Assembly (NCBI GenBank): GCA_015232735.1 | Contig: JADFZC010000212.1 | Coordinates: 1-5,353 of the forward strand | DNA from: Oligoflexales bacterium | GTDB taxonomy: Bacteria; Bdellovibrionota; Oligoflexia; Oligoflexales; Oligoflexaceae | Reading direction: 5' to 3' | Length of the DNA stretch: 5,353 nucleotides | Part shown: one piece after another, positions 1 through 5,353 of the stretch | How positions within the stretch are numbered: the first letter of the stretch is position 1 | How the letters are laid out: each line of letters starts with the position of its first letter | Notes under the pieces: model-generated | What the model saw: the letters and a program-made list of their open reading frames with translations, nothing else | The model's database searches: none | Told to the model about the DNA's origin: nothing | Translations under genes and position numbers: made by a program

Positions 1-1
1 A

Positions 2-32
2 AATCAGGAGAGGTTTAAAGCCTCTCCTGATT
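2..32. repeat. Perfect 12-bp inverted repeat (hairpin) at the window edge
   Basis: The arms AATCAGGAGAGG (2-13) and CCTCTCCTGATT (21-32) are exactly complementary around a 7-base loop TTTAAAG. No T-tract follows on the + strand. On the - strand the stem is followed by T and then leaves the window, so it could be the terminator of a convergent gene or part of a bidirectional terminator between genes. The structure is certain. The terminator role is inferred and depends on sequence to the left that is not shown. Confidence 0.6.
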
Positions 33-66
33 CGACACCCGGTCCTTCAGGGCCTGGTTTACTCAA

Positions 67-94
67 TCGATGTTCCGCGCATCGAATTTTTTTT
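67..94 (+). terminator. Candidate rho-independent terminator
   Basis: TCGATG (67-72) pairs perfectly with CATCGA (80-85) around a 7-base loop. After one A there is an uninterrupted run of eight T's (87-94). A stem followed directly by a T-tract is the standard layout of an intrinsic terminator on the + strand. The stem is short (6 bp) and only half GC, so efficiency may be moderate. It most likely ends a transcript entering from the left of the window and insulates the phosphoketolase gene. An attenuator of that gene is a less likely alternative, if a promoter lies further upstream. Confidence 0.55.
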
Positions 95-133
95 CCTGCC
101 GCCCCCATGTCGTCGGGGTTTTTACCTATATGG

Positions 134-148
134 CTTTTTCCGAAAAAG
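134..148. promoter_or_regulatory. Small perfect palindrome in the phosphoketolase upstream region, possible operator
   Basis: CTTTTTC (134-140) and GAAAAAG (142-148) are perfect inverted arms around a single C. A one-base gap cannot form a good RNA hairpin loop, so a site for a dimeric DNA-binding protein is the more natural reading. Just downstream is TAGAAT (154-159), one mismatch from the -10 consensus, but I see no good -35 in front of it. A second -10-like hexamer, TGTAAT, lies at 214-219, also without a convincing -35. The promoter of the phosphoketolase gene is therefore not settled, and the operator role is speculative. Confidence 0.25.
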
Positions 149-179
149 AAGCATAGAATCCTCACAGCCGTCGTATGAT

Positions 180-204
180 GGGGAAAAAAACGATGTTCCC
201 CTTT
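180..204 (+). promoter_or_regulatory. Leader hairpin upstream of the phosphoketolase start
   Basis: GGGGAA (180-185) and TTCCCC (196-201) are perfectly complementary around a 10-base loop, followed by only three T's (202-204). It lies 32 bases ahead of the Shine-Dalgarno sequence. If transcription starts upstream of it, it would form a hairpin in the 5' leader. The T-run is too short for a confident terminator call. I see no known riboswitch fold here. Confidence 0.3.
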
Positions 205-233
205 CAATGTGTCTGTAATTATTTTCGTTAAAA

Positions 234-239
234 AAGGAG
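234..239 (+). promoter_or_regulatory. Ribosome binding site of the phosphoketolase gene
   Basis: AAGGAG at 234-239 sits 7 bases before the ATG at 247. It is a strong Shine-Dalgarno match at the usual spacing and fixes the start codon chosen for the phosphoketolase. Confidence 0.85.
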
Positions 240-246
240 TATCACC

Positions 247-2613
247 ATGGCTTCCACTCTGTCAAAAGAGGAAATTGGAAAGATGGACGCCTACTTTCGC
301 GCGGCGAACTATCTTTCAGTCGGCCAGATTTATCTATACGATAATCCCCTGCTCAGACAGCCTCTGTCGCTGTCACACGTAAAACCAAGGCTTCTGGGGC
401 ATTGGGGAACAACGCCCGGACTCAATTTTATTTACGTGCATTTAAACCGCATAATAAAAAAATACGATCTCAACATGATATATGTGACAGGTCCCGGACA
501 TGGCGGCCCTGCACTTGTGGCCAACACATATTTGGAGGGAACATACAGCGAGTATTATCCTGATATTCCGCAGAATGAAGAAGGGATGAAAAAGCTTTTC
601 ACCCAGTTTTCATTCCCTGGCGGCGTGCCGAGCCATGTCGCGCCCGAAACGCCGGGGTCAATAAATGAAGGGGGAGAGCTGGGCTATTGCCTTGCCCACT
701 CATATGGCGCTGCTTTCGACAATCCGGATTTGATTGTGGCGTGTGTGATAGGAGATGGCGAGGCGGAGACGGGGCCCCTGTCGGCAAGCTGGCATTCGAA
801 TAAATTTCTGAATCCTGTTAATGACGGCGCAGTCCTGCCTATTTTGCATTTGAACGGCTACAAAATTGCAGGCCCGACGATTCTTGCAAGGATAAGTCCT
901 CATGAGTTGAAACAGCTTTTAAACGGATACGGATACCAGCCTTACTTTGTGGAGGGAGACGATCCTTTGGAGGTTCATGAAATCATGGCGTCCACCCTTG
1001 ACAGGGTTGTGGCAAGGATAAAGGAAATTCAGAACGAGGCCAGGGAGAAGGGTTTTCTGAAAAGGCCTGAGTGGCCGATGATTGTTTTCAAGACTCCCAA
1101 GGGCTGGACAGGCCCGGCCGAGGTCGATGGAAAACCTGTTGAAGGAACATGGAGATCGCATCAGGTTCCCCTTTCGGAACTTGCCGCAAAACCCGGTCAC
1201 CTTGAGATACTTGAGTCCTGGCTGAAAAGCTACAGACCGGAAGAGCTCTTTGATGATAATGGAAAGCTTGTAAAGGAACTTTCAGAGCTGTCTCCCGCGG
1301 GCCAGCGCAGGATGGGCGCCAATCCCCATGCAAACGGCGGACATCTGCTTCAAAATCTTGCCATGCCTGATTTCAAAACCTATCGTGTGGAAGTAAAGAC
1401 TCCAGGGACAGTCATCGCTGAAGCAACCCGGGTGATGGGAGCTTTTATCCGGGACGTCATGAAGCTGAGTCTTGATAAGCGCAATTTCAGGATTTTTGGC
1501 CCTGACGAAACAGCATCAAACCGCCTTACCCATGTTTTCGACGTCACAAACAGAAGCTCCTCTTTCGAAATCCTTGAAAGTGACGAGAATCTGTCGCCTG
1601 ATGGACGAGTGATGGAGGTACTGAGCGAGCACCTTTGCCAGGGATGGCTCGAAGGGTATCTGCTTACAGGAAGACACGGGTTATTCTCATGCTACGAAGC
1701 ATTTATCCATATAGTGGACTCAATGTTCAATCAGCATGCCAAGTGGCTCAAGGTCACGCGTGAAATACCCTGGAGAAAGCCCATAGCTTCCCTGAATTAT
1801 CTGCTTACCTCCCATGTGTGGCAGCAGGACCATAACGGTTTCAGCCATCAGGACCCCGGATTTATAGACCATGTCGTAAACAAGAAGGCTGACATAATCC
1901 GCGTCTATCTCCCCCCTGACGCCAATACGCTCCTTTCCGTGACTGACCATTGTCTCAGAAGCCGCAACTACGTGAATGTGATAGTGGCAGGCAAACAGCC
2001 GCAGCTTCAGTGGCTCGACATGGATTCGGCAATCAAACATTGCACGCTTGGACTTGGCATCTGGGAATGGGCCAGCAATGACGGGGACGGAGAGCCTGAT
2101 ATCGTAATGGCTGCGGCTGGAGATGTCCCCACCTTGGAGATGCTTGCCGCCGTGGATATTTTAAGAAGAAATCTGCCCGAGCTTAAGATTCGCGTGATAA
2201 ATGTTGTCGATCTCATGACGCTTCAGCCGAAAAGCGAGCATCCTCACGGACTCAGCGACAGGGAATTTGACGTCCTTTTCACGAAGGACAGACCTATAAT
2301 TTTTGCCTTTCATGGTTATCCCTGGCTTATCCACAGGCTCACCTACAGAAGGTCAAACCAGGAAAGGCTTCATGTCCGGGGCTACAAGGAGGAAGGCACA
2401 ACGACAACGCCGTTTGACATGGCAGTACTTAACGAGATCGACCGCTTTCATCTCGCAGCGGACGTAATTGACCGCCTGCCGAAACTGGGTTCGAAGGCGG
2501 CCGTGCTGAGGCAAAGGCTCAGGCACAGGCTTCTCGACCATAAGGAATACATCAAAAGATACGGCGAAGATCTTCCCGAGATCAGAAACTGGAGGTGGGA
2601 ACTGACCTTGTAA
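247..2613 (+). CDS. xfp: Phosphoketolase (xylulose-5-phosphate/fructose-6-phosphate phosphoketolase)
   Basis: A thiamine-diphosphate enzyme of the cytoplasm. It cleaves xylulose 5-phosphate (and, in many members, fructose 6-phosphate) with inorganic phosphate to acetyl phosphate plus glyceraldehyde 3-phosphate or erythrose 4-phosphate. At 788 aa it has the full family length. The order is an N-terminal TPP domain (about 10-370), a central domain (about 380-590) and a C-terminal domain (about 595-788). Visible motifs are GHWGTTPG with His52, GPGHGG with His85, SHVAPETPG with His130, the family signature EGGELGY (141-147), the cofactor/metal motif GDGEAETG (169-176), SYEAF-type SCYEAF with the expected catalytic Glu484, and [13 protein letters not shown] with His529 and His534. 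All expected active-site residues I can place are present. Residue 140 is Asn in GSINEGG, where I remember His in most relatives. No acetate kinase or phosphotransacetylase gene is visible nearby. Dual versus xylulose-only specificity cannot be decided from sequence by eye. Confidence 0.97.
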   Translation: MASTLSKEEIGKMDAYFRAANYLSVGQIYLYDNPLLRQPLSLSHVKPRLLGHWGTTPGLNFIYVHLNRIIKKYDLNMIYVTGPGHGGPALVANTYLEGTYSEYYPDIPQNEEGMKKLFTQFSFPGGVPSHVAPETPGSINEGGELGYCLAHSYGAAFDNPDLIVACVIGDGEAETGPLSASWHSNKFLNPVNDGAVLPILHLNGYKIAGPTILARISPHELKQLLNGYGYQPYFVEGDDPLEVHEIMASTLDRVVARIKEIQNEAREKGFLKRPEWPMIVFKTPKGWTGPAEVDGKPVEGTWRSHQVPLSELAAKPGHLEILESWLKSYRPEELFDDNGKLVKELSELSPAGQRRMGANPHANGGHLLQNLAMPDFKTYRVEVKTPGTVIAEATRVMGAFIRDVMKLSLDKRNFRIFGPDETASNRLTHVFDVTNRSSSFEILESDENLSPDGRVMEVLSEHLCQGWLEGYLLTGRHGLFSCYEAFIHIVDSMFNQHAKWLKVTREIPWRKPIASLNYLLTSHVWQQDHNGFSHQDPGFIDHVVNKKADIIRVYLPPDANTLLSVTDHCLRSRNYVNVIVAGKQPQLQWLDMDSAIKHCTLGLGIWEWASNDGDGEPDIVMAAAGDVPTLEMLAAVDILRRNLPELKIRVINVVDLMTLQPKSEHPHGLSDREFDVLFTKDRPIIFAFHGYPWLIHRLTYRRSNQERLHVRGYKEEGTTTTPFDMAVLNEIDRFHLAADVIDRLPKLGSKAAVLRQRLRHRLLDHKEYIKRYGEDLPEIRNWRWELTL

Positions 2614-2761
2614 GCGACATTTGAAAATAATGGTGCAATTTTTCAGCAATGATGGAACACTGCCTTTACACATGATGTTTGAATGAATTTCAGGATACAA
2701 TTTTCTCGTGGAAACCATAATAAAGCGTTGGTTCTCTTATTGATTCTTCCAAAAGTATCAA

Positions 2762-2783
2762 TGATAAGAAGTAATTCTTATCA
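2762..2783. promoter_or_regulatory. Perfect inverted repeat, 9-bp arms, 4-base spacer
   Basis: TGATAAGAA (2762-2770) and TTCTTATCA (2775-2783) are exactly complementary around GTAA. Overlapping its left end is a second palindrome, TATCA-A-TGATA (2756-2766). A third pairing, ATTGAT (2739-2744) with ATCAAT (2757-2762), competes for the same bases. As DNA it looks like a site for a dimeric regulator, upstream of both promoter candidates of the protease gene. As RNA it would be an AU-rich hairpin capped by GUAA, which fits the stable GNRA tetraloop class, and could protect the 3' end of the phosphoketolase mRNA. No T-tract follows on either strand, so it is not a standard terminator. I do not recognise the regulator. 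Confidence 0.5.
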
Positions 2784-2806
2784 AATCCGCACCTGATCTC
2801 CTTATC

Positions 2807-2815
2807 TGGTATAAA
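2807..2815 (+). promoter_or_regulatory. Possible extended -10 promoter
   Basis: TGG directly before TATAAA (2810-2815) fits the extended -10 pattern, one base from the TATAAT consensus. No good -35 lies at the right distance: the best is TCCGCA at 2786-2791. The inverted repeat at 2762-2783 would sit just upstream of the -35 position, where activators often bind. It is a weaker candidate than the promoter at 2859-2887. Confidence 0.25.
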
Positions 2816-2858
2816 ACAGATTCGGATCCAAGAATGCCACAGATAAATATTTCGAGCA

Positions 2859-2887
2859 TGGACATGATTTATCCTTCAATATAAAAT
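2859..2887 (+). promoter_or_regulatory. Probable sigma-70-type promoter of the protease gene pair
   Basis: TGGACA (2859-2864) and TAAAAT (2882-2887) each match the -35 and -10 consensus at five of six positions and are separated by the ideal 17 bases. Transcription would start near 2894, giving a leader of about 25 bases that contains the Shine-Dalgarno of the protease gene. The separate promoter argues that the protease pair is not simply part of the phosphoketolase transcript. Confidence 0.5.
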
Positions 2888-2906
2888 AAGATTATGAAGA
2901 CGGATC

Positions 2907-2912
2907 GGAGGA
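2907..2912 (+). promoter_or_regulatory. Ribosome binding site deciding the TTG start of the protease gene
   Basis: GGAGGA at 2907-2912 lies 7 bases before a TTG codon at 2920. No in-frame ATG gives an intact signal peptide: starting at TTG yields a clean one. This supports the rarer TTG as the true start. Confidence 0.8.
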
Positions 2913-2919
2913 TTGCCAT

Positions 2920-4440
2920 TTGACACGACAAATAATTTACTTATCTGTGTTGATATTGATCAGCTTCTTATTCGATTTTACGCAGGTTGCCACTGCTGCC
3001 GATTTTAAGAATATTCGAAAAACTATCTTCAAAATCTCTGTGGTCAAACAAAAATCCAACGAGTTTCAACCATGGCTTAAAAATCCTATTCAATACTCTG
3101 CGGGGAGTGGATTTTACATACAGGAGGGAATCATCACAAATGCTCATGTGGTGGAATCTGCCAAATTCATCACCGTCCAGAGAGATGGCTGGGATCATGC
3201 CGTAAGTGCCACCGTTAAATTTATAGCTCATGACTGTGATCTTGCATTGCTTGATATTGCCGATTCGAAAATGCTGGAAGGGATAAAACCCCTTCCATTT
3301 GGAGAATTCCCCCATTTCCGTGACACAGTGAATGTCATAGGTTATCCGACTGGTGGGGAACAGATATCCATTACCGAAGGAATCGTTTCGAGGATCGCTT
3401 TTGGACAGTACATCCACTCCACCTATCATAGGCATGTCCTGATTCAAATAGATTCCGCCGTAAACTCTGGCAACAGCGGGGGACCTGTCCTTAAAAACGG
3501 TGATTTGATCGGTGTTGCTTTTCAGGTTTTTGCAAATGCGGAAAATACAGCCTATGTTATTCCCGTCCCTTTGATTCAACGTTTCCTGAAAGATGTCACT
3601 GATGGGAGCTATGACGGTCATCCGGATCTGGGCATCCTTACAATGAATCAGGTACTGGAAAACAAATTTGCACGTGAATACTATAAGATTACAGATAAAG
3701 AGACAGGAGTCCCTGTCAATTTCGTTGAATCCACCTCAAAAGCCGCTGGAAAAATTCAGGCGGGTGACATTTTGACAAGAATTAACGGTAAAAAAATTGG
3801 AACAGACGGTAAAATATCCTATGCCGGTGAAAGAGTGCCATTTGAGGTGGAATATGACCTTATGCAGGTGGGCGATGAAATCAAACTTTCGATTGTTCGA
3901 GATGGAAAGCCTCATGAATTTGACGTCAAACTCGGTTCCCAGAAGGGACGTTATAGACAGGGAATTCGATATGACCTCTACCCCAGGTTTTACATTCACG
4001 GGGGATTGATTTTCATGGCACTTTCAAAAAATTTCATAGATTCAAGACAGGATATGGATCAAACTCATCTTTCTGCACTTCAATACCTTCATGAAAATTT
4101 CTTTCTGGAGCCTCGCTTTCAAAAGGTAAAAGACATCATTGTTCTAAGTGGAAGACTTCCAGGATCAATCAATGCCTATGCGGAGCCTTATGTTAACGAT
4201 ATACTTCTCTCTTTAAATGGGAAGGAAATATATTCACTGGAGGAACTTGCGTCAGCAATTGAACAAAACGACACCCCCTTATACGTCTACCTTTTCAGAG
4301 ACCGCATGGCACCTTTGATTCTTCCCAAAAAAACTACTGATATCGATCATGAAAAATTATTGGGACGATATAATGCCAAACTGCAAAAATGGCTGGGAGA
4401 CGAAAATGAGGATAGCGTATCGGCTGATTGGAATCATTAG
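2920..4440 (+). CDS. Exported HtrA/Deg-family serine protease with two PDZ-like domains
   Basis: A trypsin-like serine endopeptidase (family S1C), expected in the periplasm, where relatives degrade or refold damaged proteins. The 506-aa product starts at TTG. Residues 1-26 form a Sec signal peptide (hydrophobic 5-20, likely cut after ATA at 24-26). The protease domain spans about 28-225 with an intact triad: His76 in TNAHVV, Asp107 in CDLALLDI and Ser186 in GNSGGPVL. A first PDZ domain follows (about 235-338), with GKIQAGDILTRING at its core. The C-terminal part (about 345-490), with GGLIFMALS and a closing LGRYNAKLQKWL, resembles the special second PDZ domain of plant Deg9-type proteases more than that of E. 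coli DegP. It overlaps the downstream paralogue by 35 bases, suggesting one operon and coupled translation. It could also act as a chaperone; substrates are unknown. Family assignment is firm, the Deg9-like subgroup less so. Confidence 0.92.
   Translation: MTRQIIYLSVLILISFLFDFTQVATAADFKNIRKTIFKISVVKQKSNEFQPWLKNPIQYSAGSGFYIQEGIITNAHVVESAKFITVQRDGWDHAVSATVKFIAHDCDLALLDIADSKMLEGIKPLPFGEFPHFRDTVNVIGYPTGGEQISITEGIVSRIAFGQYIHSTYHRHVLIQIDSAVNSGNSGGPVLKNGDLIGVAFQVFANAENTAYVIPVPLIQRFLKDVTDGSYDGHPDLGILTMNQVLENKFAREYYKITDKETGVPVNFVESTSKAAGKIQAGDILTRINGKKIGTDGKISYAGERVPFEVEYDLMQVGDEIKLSIVRDGKPHEFDVKLGSQKGRYRQGIRYDLYPRFYIHGGLIFMALSKNFIDSRQDMDQTHLSALQYLHENFFLEPRFQKVKDIIVLSGRLPGSINAYAEPYVNDILLSLNGKEIYSLEELASAIEQNDTPLYVYLFRDRMAPLILPKKTTDIDHEKLLGRYNAKLQKWLGDENEDSVSADWNH
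4395..4399 (+). promoter_or_regulatory. Ribosome binding site of the downstream paralogue, inside the protease gene
   Basis: GGGAG at 4395-4399 lies 6 bases before the ATG at 4406, inside the last codons of the protease gene. It supports the overlapping start and hence translational coupling. Confidence 0.6.
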
Positions 4441-5353
4441 CCTAATAATTTTGTCAGGTGAAAATACATGTATGGCCGATTCCATTGTCCAGGTGATCTC
4501 ATACATTCAGAAGGTGAATTTTGATATCCCCTGGACGACAAAGAGGCTTGAATCGAAAAGTCAGATGGGTGTTGTCGTTTCCGGTGGCAAAATCCTCACG
4601 TCAGCTTACTCTATTGCTTTTGGAAAACATTTCGAAATGAGACTGTTTGAAGAAGCGAGCTTTTATCCCCTGGAGGTGGAGTTTGTCGATTACAACATTA
4701 ACCTTGCGCTTTTAAAAATTGCACATGATAGACCACCAGCCTCTCTTAAACCACTTGACATAGGTCCTAACCTCCAAATCAATAGCAAGGTCACTTTGCT
4801 GACTTTTCTTAATCGTACGCAAATGCAAAGCTACCCGCTTAGATTGAAATCGGTCAGTATTCTCCTGGCACCGTATTCACGTTATCGTTTTGCTCACTAT
4901 ATATTTAAAACAGAAGAACAAAGTCTGGGTTGGTCGGAACCAATCCTTCAGAATAGCGAACTCGTCGCTCTCGCGATAGGACAATCCGCAGGAGATCTTC
5001 AAGCTATCCCGGGATATATAATCAGACGATTTATTAAAGATGCCAAAAAATATCCTTATACCGGGTTCATAGAGCCAGGATTTTATTATGAGCCGCTTGA
5101 ATCCCCCTATCTGAGACATTATCTTGGGGCGGATCGTGTCAAGGGGGGAGTTTATATAGGCGATGTTATGCAAATTTCACCCTTTTATGGCAAGCTTCAT
5201 GCGGGGGATATTCTCCTCAAAATCGGTGATAAGCAGATCAGCAGCCTCGGAGAATATCATCATCCTCTCTGGGGAGCAGTTCCATTTTGCTATCTTTTTC
5301 AAAACTATTCCGGAGGCGATGCCGTTGATCTTACCATTTTCAGGGATGAAAAA
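4406..5353 (+). CDS. Deg-like pseudoprotease with PDZ domain, exported (3' end outside window)
   Basis: The frame is open for 316 codons to the window edge, so the C-terminus is missing. Residues 1-24 form a signal peptide (basic start, hydrophobic 8-17, likely cut after CMA). Residues about 27-215 align with the protease domain of the gene just upstream, but the catalytic positions are changed: ILTSAYSI has Tyr68 for His, INLALLKI has Asn99 for Asp, and LGWSEPIL has Trp176 for Ser; the GNSGG oxyanion motif is also lost. The flanking framework is kept, including LALL, the EPIL/GPVL strand and IPGYIIRRFIKD matching IPVPLIQRFLKD. A PDZ-like domain follows (about 220-316), with GKLHAGDILLKIGDKQI at its core. 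It probably arose by duplication of the upstream gene, and a proteolytic role is unlikely. A scaffold, inhibitor, chaperone or hetero-oligomer partner of the active protease is inferred. The long uninterrupted frame argues against a decaying pseudogene. The ATG is supported by the Shine-Dalgarno and the signal peptide. Confidence 0.85.
   Translation, partial: MRIAYRLIGIISLIILSGENTCMADSIVQVISYIQKVNFDIPWTTKRLESKSQMGVVVSGGKILTSAYSIAFGKHFEMRLFEEASFYPLEVEFVDYNINLALLKIAHDRPPASLKPLDIGPNLQINSKVTLLTFLNRTQMQSYPLRLKSVSILLAPYSRYRFAHYIFKTEEQSLGWSEPILQNSELVALAIGQSAGDLQAIPGYIIRRFIKDAKKYPYTGFIEPGFYYEPLESPYLRHYLGADRVKGGVYIGDVMQISPFYGKLHAGDILLKIGDKQISSLGEYHHPLWGAVPFCYLFQNYSGGDAVDLTIFRDEK

Larger units (their letters stand above)
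2614..2919. other. 306-base AT-rich intergenic region
   Basis: I see no credible gene here on either strand. The - strand frame running in from the phosphoketolase gene is a shadow. No convincing rho-independent terminator follows the phosphoketolase stop: the only nearby fold is an imperfect TGAAAA/TTTTCA pairing around 2622-2645. The second half is rich in regulatory-looking sequence: a 9-bp-arm inverted repeat at 2762-2783, overlapping smaller inverted repeats from 2739, two promoter-like stretches and a clear Shine-Dalgarno. It therefore separates two transcription units, with its control elements serving the downstream protease pair. Confidence 0.7.

Noticed and set aside
4..207. 67-codon open frame on the - strand in the phosphoketolase upstream region
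   Set aside because: It runs through both hairpins and the T-tract, and its translation is unremarkable. The region reads better as terminator plus leader.
247..2613. Transketolase instead of phosphoketolase
   Set aside because: The length, the EGGELGY signature, the GHWGTTPG start and the three-domain pattern are specific to phosphoketolases.
2353..2718. 121-codon open frame on the - strand extending into the intergenic gap
   Set aside because: Most of it is antisense to the phosphoketolase C-terminal domain, and the remainder has no recognisable motif.
2762..2783. Fur box or rho-independent terminator
   Set aside because: The arms resemble the TGATAA part of a Fur site, but the 9-4-9 spacing does not fit the Fur 7-1-7 pattern, and no T-tract follows the stem on either strand.
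2968..3621. 217-codon open frame on the - strand
   Set aside because: It lies entirely inside the protease gene, whose + strand product has a signal peptide and an intact catalytic triad. The reverse product shows no recognisable family and has no good Shine-Dalgarno context that I can see.
4406..5353. The third gene as a decaying pseudogene
   Set aside because: There are 316 codons with no stop or frameshift, a well-formed signal peptide, a Shine-Dalgarno and conserved framework residues. The loss of catalysis looks selective.
1..5353. CRISPR arrays, insertion sequences, tRNA or rRNA genes
   Set aside because: I saw no regularly spaced repeats, transposase motifs, terminal repeats or tRNA-like cloverleaf sequence on either strand.

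Overview
The window holds one complete metabolic gene followed by a tandem of two related exported proteins, all on the + strand. The genes are a thiamine-diphosphate phosphoketolase (247-2613), an HtrA/Deg-type serine protease with two PDZ-like domains (2920-4440), and a second protein of the same fold (4406 to the window edge). The third gene lacks a stop because the window ends inside it.

The host is a bacterium, probably Gram-negative: both Deg-like proteins begin with Sec-type signal peptides, and start sites follow good Shine-Dalgarno sequences. I cannot name the taxon. A deltaproteobacterial (Desulfobacterota-like) or similar anaerobe is only a guess. The protease pair looks clearly more AT-rich than the phosphoketolase gene.

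Layout. Positions 1-94 look like the 3' end of something upstream: a perfect 12-bp hairpin (2-32), then a hairpin followed by eight T's (67-94) that reads as a rho-independent terminator. Positions 95-246 are the phosphoketolase leader, with a small perfect palindrome (134-148) and a hairpin (180-201). Positions 2614-2919 form a 306-base AT-rich gap with no gene. It contains a 9-bp-arm inverted repeat (2762-2783), several GATAA/TTATC motifs, and a good promoter (2859-2887) in front of the protease gene. The pseudoprotease gene overlaps the protease gene by 35 bases.

How the genes relate. The phosphoketolase makes acetyl phosphate from sugar phosphates in the cytoplasm and appears to be transcribed separately from the protease pair. 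The most interesting unit is the pair. The first member keeps His76/Asp107/Ser186. The second keeps the fold landmarks but has Tyr, Asn and Trp at the three catalytic positions, so it looks like a pseudoprotease made together with its active paralogue. A hetero-oligomeric or regulatory partnership in the cell envelope is an inference from this arrangement.
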